From: Palsa-504 sp963767565
GTDB lineage: Bacteria; Actinomycetota; Actinomycetes; Streptosporangiales; Streptosporangiaceae
Direction of reading: 5' to 3'
NCBI GenBank assembly: GCA_963767565.1
Contig: CAVYEG010000004.1
Location: 124,001 to 188,000, forward strand
DNA: 64,000 nt
In this document: positions 55,103-63,000 of the stretch, piece by piece
Numbering within the stretch: the stretch's first letter is position 1
Layout of the letters: each line of letters opens with the position of its first letter
The notes under the pieces: model-generated
What the model saw: only the letters and a program-made list of their open reading frames with translations
Told to the model about the DNA's origin: nothing
Database searches by the model: none
Translations under genes and position numbers: made by a program

Positions 55103-55588
55103 TCATTTCCGGCCAAACTGGTCGAGGTCGGCGGCCCTGAGCACCGGGCCCAGCGCGGCGATCACGTCGGCCCGCCGCGGCAGGCCGGTGGCGCGCTGGG
55201 CGATGACGCCGTCCGGGCCGAGCACGAGCACGGTGGGGGTGCTGCTGATGCGCAGCCGCCGGACCAGGTCCAGCCGGTCCGCGGCGTCGATCTCGACGTG
55301 CCTGACGCCGTCGAGGCTGCCTGCGACCTGGGCCAGGAGCCGGGCGGTGGGACGGCACGTCGCGCAGAACTCGGTGGAGAACTGGACCAGGGTGGCCTGC
55401 TCGCCCAGGGCAGCGCCCAGGTCGTCCTCGGTCAGCGTCTGCGCCGCCGCAGCCGGGCGGGCGGGGCCGAATCGCCCGGCCCGGCGGCGCAGCACGACGC
55501 CGAGCAGGGTCGCCACGGCCAGCACCGCGGCCAGCGCGATCAGCCCGTCAGTCACGTCCGATGACAGCGCCGGCGCGCCGTCATCCAT
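55103..55588 (-). CDS. Membrane-anchored thioredoxin-fold protein
   Basis: 161 residues: N-terminal transmembrane helix (GLIALAAVLAVATLLGVVL), short basic linker, then a thioredoxin domain. VQFSTEFCATCRPTARLL has the CxxC (about 80-83), and ISSTPTVLVLG the cis-proline. The helix orientation leaves location uncertain. Homologues sit ahead of DUF4395-rhodanese genes in Streptomyces. Here the leader peptide with its own promoter intervenes. An electron donor role for the sulfur operon is inferred. Confidence 0.88.
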   Translation of the reverse strand: MDDGAPALSSDVTDGLIALAAVLAVATLLGVVLRRRAGRFGPARPAAAAQTLTEDDLGAALGEQATLVQFSTEFCATCRPTARLLAQVAGSLDGVRHVEIDAADRLDLVRRLRISSTPTVLVLGPDGVIAQRATGLPRRADVIAALGPVLRAADLDQFGRK

Positions 55589-55619
55589 TCCCGGGCGGTT
55601 CCGGTGCGGGTCGCAGCGG

Positions 55620-56432
55620 TCAGCTGATCAGGAGGGCCATCCCGGTCACAGCGCCGTTGCCGGGCTCTTCCACGGTAATCTCCATCAAGCGGAACTTCTG
55701 TGTGGGGTCGACCCCGGTCGTCATCGTGAGGCTGGCGGATCCCGAGCTGTCCACCAGAAACGAGCCGCCGGTAGCCAGGTGCGGGTGAAGCTGGGTGCTG
55801 CCGGGAGCGGCCCACCAGCACTCGTAGAACTCCTCACCGGGAAGCGGCTTGAGGCCATGGACGGTGAGATCGAACGTCCAGCTCGCGCCGGCCTGATGCG
55901 CAGTCGCCTGCCCGGTGGCGCCGCTGATGCCGAATACCCTGGCCGCGGTGGTGGCGTGCAGCGGGATGACGACCGTAGTCCCGCCTCCGCCCGCGCTCAG
56001 CGGAACCACGATGGCGGCCACGATCACGGCGGCGGCGGCCGCGGCCGCGGCCAGGCGGCCTCGGTGCCGTCGCCACAGGGGCAGCACCTGGGCCTGCGGC
56101 TCAGCCGGACGATGGACCTCGGACACCGGGTAGACCTGGGTAGCGGCCGGGTCGCCGCCGTACGGACGGCCATCAGCCGTGGCTCGCTGCTCGGCCAGCG
56201 CGGCGACCATGGCGGCCACGGTCCGGTCTTCCAGGCCGGCTGACGGCTCGACCTGCGGCGGAAGGTCCTTGATAATCCGGCCGATCTCGCTGTACTCGTC
56301 GACAACGGCCTGGCAGTAGCGGCAGCCGCCGAGGTGGCGGTCGAAGTCGGGCCGGATGGCGGCGGGCAGGTTGCCCCAGACGAAATCGAAGGCTTCCGGG
56401 TGGGCCAGCTCGATATCCCGCTCAGAAAGCAT
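55620..56432 (-). CDS. RskA-type anti-sigma factor
   Basis: 270 residues from ATG 56432, inside the 3' end of the sigma-factor gene (11-base overlap). Zinc-binding anti-sigma domain: DFDRHLGGCRYCQ (His 33, Cys 37, Cys 40). One transmembrane helix (LAAAAAAAAVIVAAIVVPLSA) is followed by an extracytoplasmic RskA-like beta domain (YECWWAAPGSTQLHPHLATGG...MEITVEEPGNGAV). It should hold the ECF sigma factor at the membrane until regulated proteolysis releases it. Confidence 0.9.
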   Translation of the reverse strand: MLSERDIELAHPEAFDFVWGNLPAAIRPDFDRHLGGCRYCQAVVDEYSEIGRIIKDLPPQVEPSAGLEDRTVAAMVAALAEQRATADGRPYGGDPAATQVYPVSEVHRPAEPQAQVLPLWRRHRGRLAAAAAAAAVIVAAIVVPLSAGGGGTTVVIPLHATTAARVFGISGATGQATAHQAGASWTFDLTVHGLKPLPGEEFYECWWAAPGSTQLHPHLATGGSFLVDSSGSASLTMTTGVDPTQKFRLMEITVEEPGNGAVTGMALLIS

Positions 56433-57000
56433 GGTCACCTCGCAGACTCGCCAGCTCGGCCCGCAACGTTTCCGCTGCCTTGGCCATCCGGGACTTGACC
56501 GTACCGATCGGGATGTCCAGGCGCTCAGCGATCTGCGAATGAGTGAAGCCGTCGCGGACCAGCCGCATGACGTCAGCGTAGATCGACGGCAGTTTACCCA
56601 GGGCCTGATCGACGGTGAACACCGTGAGCGCCTCATCGACGCTGTCGTACTGGGGTGGTAGCTGGTAGTCCTCAACCGGCAGGAACGGCCGGGACGAGGG
56701 GCGGCGGGCAATGTCGTAGGCCGCCGAGCGGGCCATCGTGAACAGCCAGGCCCGCACCGGCCCCCGGGCGGTGTCATAGTTCCTGGCTTGCTGGCAGAAC
56801 TTGATGAAGGTCTCTTGCACCATCTCTTCGGCTAGCCCCTGGTCGTGCAGCACATGGCAGCCGAACCTGAAGAGCTCCTTGTGGTATTTGCGATAGAGCC
56901 TACGCGCCGCCTCGTCATCTTTCCCGGCGGCGACCTTCGTGATCAGGCCTATCTCCTGCGGCCCCGTCCGGGCCCCGCTGTCGCTCCATGACACAGTCAC
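56422..57000 (-). CDS. ECF RNA polymerase sigma factor (SigK/SigL-like)
   Basis: 192 residues. Region 2: LYRKYHKELFRFGCHVLHDQGLAEEMVQETFIKF. Region 4: LGKLPSIYADVMRLVRDGFTHSQIAERLDIPIGTVKSRMAKAAETLR. No extra C-terminal domain. It is co-encoded with its RskA-like anti-sigma factor, typical of SigK-type pairs. The start is GTG 57000 without a strong ribosome site. It is divergent from the type VII secretion locus; 252 bases separate them, so it may control that locus, but no promoter motif could be verified. Confidence 0.92.
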   Translation of the reverse strand: MTVSWSDSGARTGPQEIGLITKVAAGKDDEAARRLYRKYHKELFRFGCHVLHDQGLAEEMVQETFIKFCQQARNYDTARGPVRAWLFTMARSAAYDIARRPSSRPFLPVEDYQLPPQYDSVDEALTVFTVDQALGKLPSIYADVMRLVRDGFTHSQIAERLDIPIGTVKSRMAKAAETLRAELASLRGDHAF

Positions 57001-57252
57001 CCCACCCCACCCTGGCCGAGTTCTAAGGGCTTACCTGCCGATCGTTCACCTGGGCTCGGCACCTGCCCTTCAGTATGCCGGGTTGGTCCAGAAAAAACAT
57101 GGCCGGCCGAGCGAACCGATCCGCTCGCTGGTCCCGTAATTGAAGAACTGACGGCCACACGGCTACGGCAGGGCGGGCCACAAGGGCGCGCGCTCAAGAA
57201 GCAGCTATGGGCGGTCGGAACCACTGGTAATGGTCGACGAGAGGAAATTCCA

Positions 57253-57546
57253 ATGGCATTGATAAAGGTCACATCGGAAGATCTGGCTAACGCATCGTCT
57301 CAGCTCAGCAGCGGATCACAGGAGATCGACAGCCAGCTTGGCACCATGCACAACCTGGTCCAGGAACTGGTCGCCGGCGACTGGCAGGGTGCGGCGTCTG
57401 CCTCATTCGAATCTCTCTATCAGGAGTGGAACACGTCGGCCGCCAACCTCCGGCAGGCGCTGGACGGAATCGCCGCGCTGCTGGCCAGGGCGGCGAGTTC
57501 GTACGCGGCCACCGAGCAGCAGATCCAGCAGTCCATGCACGAATGA
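57253..57546 (+). CDS. WXG100 family type VII secretion substrate
   Basis: 97 residues, helical hairpin: LANASSQLSSGSQEIDSQLGTMHNLVQELVAGDWQGAASASFESLYQEW with the WxG turn at 44-46, and a C-terminal YAATE (YxxxE) secretion signal. Length and layout fit EsxA/EsxB. ATG 57253 has AGAGGA upstream. First plus-strand gene of the locus. Confidence 0.93.
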   Translation: MALIKVTSEDLANASSQLSSGSQEIDSQLGTMHNLVQELVAGDWQGAASASFESLYQEWNTSAANLRQALDGIAALLARAASSYAATEQQIQQSMHE

Positions 57547-57567
57547 CAGCCCGACTTTTGGGGGGCA

Positions 57568-57924
57568 ATGACTGGCGTCTGGTTTACCGCCGATCCCGAC
57601 GGCCTCGATGCGCTGAGCCGGCGGCTGAGCAGCATCGAAACGGATATGAACGGGGTCGGCGTGGCCCTCGGCTCCGGTGATTCCGCCGACCTGGACCCGG
57701 ACGGGCGCGTGCTGACGGCGCTGCAGGAATTCGACGAGGCCTGGGCGGACGAGATGAAGACGATTAACGAAAACGTCAGCGGGCTTCAGCAGCGGCTGAC
57801 CGGTGCGAGCACCCTGTACCGCAGCACCGATCAGGCCCTCAGCAGCCCGGCACTGCCAGGGACGGCAGTGGCCGCCGGGATCCCGGCGCGGCAGGACGGA
57901 GCAGTGCCATGGCAAGTCAGGTAG
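57568..57924 (+). CDS. Small type VII secretion-associated protein with YxxxD signal
   Basis: 118 residues, mostly helical: DGLDALSRRLSSIETDMNGVG, LTALQEFDEAWADEMKTINENVSGLQQRLTG, and then YRSTD (YxxxD), the general type VII export signal, near residue 89. It lies 21 bases after the WXG100 gene (GGGGGG ribosome site) and overlaps the next gene by 16 bases. It probably pairs with the WXG100 or the large substrate protein (inference). Confidence 0.75.
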   Translation: MTGVWFTADPDGLDALSRRLSSIETDMNGVGVALGSGDSADLDPDGRVLTALQEFDEAWADEMKTINENVSGLQQRLTGASTLYRSTDQALSSPALPGTAVAAGIPARQDGAVPWQVR

Positions 57925-59504
57925 TGATCCTGGGTACCACGGTCACGTTGCCCGATCCGGCCAGCGTGACCGCGCTGGCCCGGAGTTTCCGGAACGTGAG
58001 CGAGTACCTCGCGGGCCTGCAGGACACGCTGCAGACCCTGAGCACGCCGGGCGCCTGGGGAAGGTGGACCGGTATGGCCGCCGACGCCTTCGGCCAGTCC
58101 ATCGGCCGGCTGCCGGCCGATGTGGCCAACGTGGCGCATGCGTACGGCCAGGTCGCGATGGCGCTGCAGGAATACGCCAGCGAACTGGAACCGGTGGTGG
58201 GTGCCCTGCGTGCCCTGGCCTTCCAGGCGGACGACGCTGACCACGCGCTGACCCTGACCCAGCGGACCCGGGACCAGGTGATCGCCCAGGGCCAGGACCC
58301 GGTGACCACGGGCTGGGACGTCCGGCTGGCGGACGCCACCGCGGCCGTCAGCGTCCTCCACAGGCAGCTCACATGGGAACTCAACCAACTGGACACTCTG
58401 TCCGGCCGGTGCGCGGGCCAGATCACGGCGGCCAAGCGGAAGCGACCGAGTAAGAGCCTGTTCGCGTCGCTGGCCGACCACGTCAGGAAGGATCTGCTTG
58501 ATCCACTAGGCCACGCCGCAACGGACGTCGGCCACGCCTACGTGGGCCTGGTCGAGAACGAGTGGCAGGCCGCGCAGGAGATTGCCCATGGAGCGGTGGA
58601 GGCCGGCCGTATCGGCGCATACGTGGTCGACGCGCTGTACATCCACCCGTTCACTGACCTGGGACCGGCTCTGGCCGCGTTTGCCCGGAAACCGTCCGCC
58701 GAGAATCTGGGCCGGCTGCTCGGGGACACCGCTGGGGTGGTGGGCATCATCGCACCCGAGGTCGGGATCCTTGCCGAGGCCGGGCTCGTCGCCAAGGCCG
58801 GGCTCGTCGTCAAGGCCGGGACCATCGCCGCCAAGGCCGGGCTCGCCGCCGGGGGCGGAGCCGCAGTGGCTGAGGGATGGGCTGCTCACGAGCACGAAGG
58901 CGATGCGTCTTACGGCTCGGCGGCGCTCGCCGCCGCGGGCCCGATACTCGGCTACGGGGCTGGGAAGCTCGGCGAGGAGCTCACGGTCGCAAAAGACGCC
59001 GAGGCGGCCACTGACGCCGCAGACCCCGCAGAGGTGGCTGACCTTCCCGACGGCGCAGACGCCGTTGCGGCCGGGAACGCCCTGCTGGGCACGGGGACCA
59101 GGCCGGCCATCAGCCTGCCGGATCCCGATCAGGGTGTGCCCAGCACTTCGTCCGACCCCGCCCTCCCCCCGTCCGACCCCGCCGTCCCCCCGTCCGATCC
59201 GGCGGCACCGTCCGACACCGCGGCACCGCCCGACCCGGCGACCCCGCCCGACCCGGCGCCTTCCGCGGGCCAGGAGCCCAGCCGACTGCACAGCCTTCTC
59301 AGCGCCCAATCCGGCAGCGTGTCCGACAAGATCAACGAGTACCTGCACCTCGGTGGCGACGGGCAGCCGCACACTCCGGAGGTGGCTGCGCTGCAGCGCC
59401 AGAAGTTCGTCGTCGAACAGGCCGAGCACGTGGTCGATGTCGACCACGACATCAAAGACCACGCGGACGAGGGCAGTCAGCCGTCTGGAGGCCGGATCTC
59501 ATGA
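57909..59504 (+). CDS. Large WXG-domain type VII secretion substrate
   Basis: 531 residues. Residues about 1-150 form a T7SS helical targeting domain with GAWGRWTGMAADAFGQ (WxG near 52). A helical middle follows, with hydrophobic stretches and an internal repeat (AEAGLVAKAGLVVKAGTIAAKAGLAAGG, about 290-320). A Pro/Ser/Asp linker (PSDPAVPPSDPAAPSD) leads to a ~65-residue C-terminal segment (KINEYLHLGGDGQPHTPEVAALQ...VVDVDHDIKDHA). The modular layout resembles LXG-type effectors, but I see no known toxin motif. Its stop overlaps the next gene by four bases. Confidence 0.78.
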   Translation: MASQVVILGTTVTLPDPASVTALARSFRNVSEYLAGLQDTLQTLSTPGAWGRWTGMAADAFGQSIGRLPADVANVAHAYGQVAMALQEYASELEPVVGALRALAFQADDADHALTLTQRTRDQVIAQGQDPVTTGWDVRLADATAAVSVLHRQLTWELNQLDTLSGRCAGQITAAKRKRPSKSLFASLADHVRKDLLDPLGHAATDVGHAYVGLVENEWQAAQEIAHGAVEAGRIGAYVVDALYIHPFTDLGPALAAFARKPSAENLGRLLGDTAGVVGIIAPEVGILAEAGLVAKAGLVVKAGTIAAKAGLAAGGGAAVAEGWAAHEHEGDASYGSAALAAAGPILGYGAGKLGEELTVAKDAEAATDAADPAEVADLPDGADAVAAGNALLGTGTRPAISLPDPDQGVPSTSSDPALPPSDPAVPPSDPAAPSDTAAPPDPATPPDPAPSAGQEPSRLHSLLSAQSGSVSDKINEYLHLGGDGQPHTPEVAALQRQKFVVEQAEHVVDVDHDIKDHADEGSQPSGGRIS

Positions 59505-60055
59505 CCGCCTGGATGAGCGAGCCAGTGACCGCTGGCGGCCTGCTGTTCGCGACGCCACCGGACTGGGCCGCTGTCCGCGTCCCCCGCCGCCCGGCCGGCC
59601 AGCAGCTCCGCACCCTGGCCGCCGCGTTCGCCGCAGCGGACGTACTGTGTGCCTGCACCACCGCGCTGGCTGTTCCCGGTGGCCCGCTGCCCGCGACCCT
59701 CCTGGTGAGCTCGTACCAGACGGGCGGGCAGGCCGTCGACCGGATCGCGGGCCGCCTGTCCGCCGCGGGCGGCTCCGCCACCGGATCCCGGGTGGATCGC
59801 TTCGAACTGCCCATCGGCCGCACCGCCCGGGTCGAGTGGCGGCAGGAGTGGGCCGCGCCCGGGTCGCCGCGCCAGCCCGGGTCGCTGGTCATCCAGTACG
59901 TGGCCGGGATCCCCGGCACCGGGAACGCGGTCATCCTGACCTTCGCCACGCCAGCGGTCACGCTGGCCGCCTGGGTACGGCCGCTGTTCCATCAGATCGC
60001 TTGCACGGTGCGGATGGAACACCCGGACCGGGAGCAGGAGCGGTCATGCACATGA
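59501..60055 (+). CDS. Unknown protein of the type VII secretion locus
   Basis: 184 residues, cytoplasmic, alpha-beta: PDWAAVRVPRRPAGQQLRTLAAAFAAADVLCACTTAL, RVDRFELPIGRTARVEWRQEW, PGSLVIQYVAGIPGTGNAVILTFATPAVTL. The placement between the large substrate and the ATPase, with 4-base overlaps on both sides, suggests a substrate-specific chaperone (EspG-like role), but there is no recognisable EspG similarity. It could instead be immunity for the upstream protein. Confidence 0.65.
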   Translation: MTAWMSEPVTAGGLLFATPPDWAAVRVPRRPAGQQLRTLAAAFAAADVLCACTTALAVPGGPLPATLLVSSYQTGGQAVDRIAGRLSAAGGSATGSRVDRFELPIGRTARVEWRQEWAAPGSPRQPGSLVIQYVAGIPGTGNAVILTFATPAVTLAAWVRPLFHQIACTVRMEHPDREQERSCT

Positions 60056-63000
60056 TCCTGACCTGGCGAACAGCCCGACAGGCCAGCCAGCTGCTGGTCA
60101 CCGCGCATCCGCTGGCCCGCGTGCGCGACGTCTTCGGCGGCCGGGACCGGCTGTTCGTCGGCGGCCGGGAGGTCACCGCGGATGCCACGCTCGCCGCGGC
60201 CGGAGTACGGGACGGTGCCGTGGTCAGCACCGTGCCGACCCGGCCGCCAGTGCCCGTCGCCCCGCCCGGGAGCTTGGCCCTGCTCGTCGCGTCCGGCTCG
60301 GCGGCCGGTGCCAGCTGCGTAATCCCGCTAGGAGGCATGACCGTGGGCCGGTCGGCGCCGTTCGCGCTGCACGATGACGAGGTCTCCCGATGCCATCTCC
60401 AGCTCCGCCCGGACGGCGAATCGGCCGCCGTGACCGACTTGGAGTCCAGCAACGGCACCGTGGTCGCGGGCCACCAGCTCACCATGGAGCGGACCGTGGC
60501 TCCAGGGGAGCTGATCTGGGTGGGCCGCACCGCGCTCACCGTGGCGAAGGCGCCCGAGCGCGACGCCGCCCTGTCCGGCACTCCGGACGGGCCGCAGCGG
60601 TACAGCCGGTCGCCACGGCTGGTCGAGCAGCCCCGGGGCCGCCCCATCGTCATGCCTGAACCGCCACCGGAACCGCCGAAGCCGCCGTTTCCCGCGCTGG
60701 CCCTCATCGTGCCGGTACTGGCCGGGGCGGTCGTCGTCGCGCTCACCCGGCACCTGGAATATCTGGCGTTCGTGGCGTTGTCGCCCGCCATGCTGATCGG
60801 CAACGTGATCACCGAGCGGCGCCGCGGCGCAACCAGCCACCGGCAGCGGGTGGCCGATTTCGAGGGCCGCCGTGAGCAGGCCAAGGCGGAGCTGGCCGCC
60901 GCACGCCAGGCGGAGCTGGGCTACCGGCGGCACCTGCACCCTGATCCGGCGTCCCTGCTGCTGATCGCCAGCGCGCCCAGCCGCCGGCTTTGGGAACGCC
61001 ATCCGGACGACGACGATTTCCTGGCCCTGCGCATCGGTACCGGCCGGACGGGCTGGGCGCCGGGACCGCCGGGGCCGCCGGGCAGCGCCGCGGCTGACGA
61101 GCTGCTGGACGCGCCGGTCGTCCTGGTGCTGCCCGAGTGCGGCGCGGCCGGGCTCACCGGCCCGCGGGCGCGGACCCGAGCCCTGACCCGGTCCATGCTG
61201 CTGTCGGTGGCGGTGCTGCACAGCCCGCGCGATGTGACTGTCACCGTCCTGACCGGGCCCGACACAGCGGCGGATTGGGACTGGCTGCGCTGGCTGCCGC
61301 ACGCGCGGCAGCCGGATTCGCACCAGGGCCTGGTCCGCATCGGCAACGACGACGCCAGCATCCGGCAGCGTCTGGCCGAACTGAGCACGGCGCTCGACCG
61401 GCGCCTGCCCGAGACGGCCGCGGGCCGCGGCGAGGTACGACCCGGCGGGACGGATCTGGTCGTCCTGGATGGCTCCTACTGGTTGCGGCTGCGATTCGAG
61501 CTCGACACGCTGCTCCGGGATGGCCCCGCGGCCGGCCTGTGCTTCCTGTGCCTGGACGACACCGCCGCCCAGCTGCCCACGGAGTCCCGGCGGGCGGTTG
61601 TCCAGCTGACCGACGACCACGGCGCCAAGCTGGCCCGGGTGCGGTGGTCCGCCGGGGAGCACGACGGCGTCGTCGCCGACACCGTGTCAGCCGCGGTGTG
61701 CGAGGTTGGCGCGCGGGCGCTGGCCCCGCTGGTCGATGCGGGCGGCCCGGCCGCCGGAACCGGGCTGCCGCAGGCCACCCGGTTTCTCGACCGGGCCGGG
61801 CTGGATCCACCCGGCCCGGCACAGATCCGGTCCCGCTGGGCGGCGGGCGGGCGCAGTACCCAGGCCCTGCTCGGGGCGCGCGCGGACGGCCCTTTCCTGC
61901 TGGACCTGGCCCAAGGCCCGCACCTGCTGGTAGCCGGTACCACCGGATCAGGCAAGAGCGAACTGCTGCAGACCCTGATCGCCGCCCTAGCCGTGGCCAA
62001 CCGGCCGGACGCGATGAACTTCGTGCTGATCGACTACAAGGGCGGTGCCGCGTTCCGGCCGTTCCGGTCGCTGCCGCACACGGTCGGGATGCTCACCGAC
62101 CTGGATGAGTTCCTGGTCGAGCGGGCGCTTACGTCCCTGCGGGCCGAGCTGCAGCGGCGCAAGGCGGTCCTGGACCAGGCGGACAAGAGCAACATCCAGC
62201 GCTACTGGGATGGGCTTGCGGGCCGCCCTGGCAGCGATCCGCTGCCCCGCCTGGTCATCGTGGTCGATGAGTTCGCGGTCATGGCGGACAAGCTGCCGGA
62301 TCAGCTCTCGTCGCTGATCGACGTCGGCAGGCAGGGCCGCTCGCTCGGCATCCACCTGGTACTGGCCACCCAGCGGCCCGCGGGCGTGGTCACCAACGAC
62401 CTGAAGAGCAACATGAACCTGCGGATCGCGCTGCGGGTCGCCGCTGCGGAGGATAGCCGGGATGTGATCGAGACGGTGGACGCGGCTCGTATCCCGGCGG
62501 AGGGCAGCGCCGGACGAGCCTACGCCTGGCTCGGCGGCGGCCGCCCGGTCGCCTTCCAGACCGCCCGGGTCGGCGGACTGCGGCCGGGGGCCAGATCCGC
62601 CCAGCCGCGGGTCCAGGTGAGCCCGCTGGGCTGGTCCGACCTCGGCCGCTGCTTGCCTCAGGCGGAGCCGGGCAAGCCGGGCCTCGAGGAGCCGACCGAC
62701 CTGTCCGTCCTGGTCGAGGCGATCAGCGCGGCTGCCCACCACGAGGACGCCAGCGATCAGCGTTCGCCGTGGCCGCCCCCGTTGCCATCGGTCCTGACCC
62801 GTCCGGATCTGATGGCACGCCAGGAACTGGCGGCCGCCACCGCCAGCCATCCACTGCGGCTGTGTTACGGCCTGGTCGACCAGCCCCAGGCCCAGCGGCA
62901 GGTTCCGGCCGTATTCGACGTCGCTCGCGGCGGCCATCTGCTGGTGGCGGGGGCACCGCAGTCCGGCCGCAGCACCATGCTGCGAACCTTGGCGGGCAGC

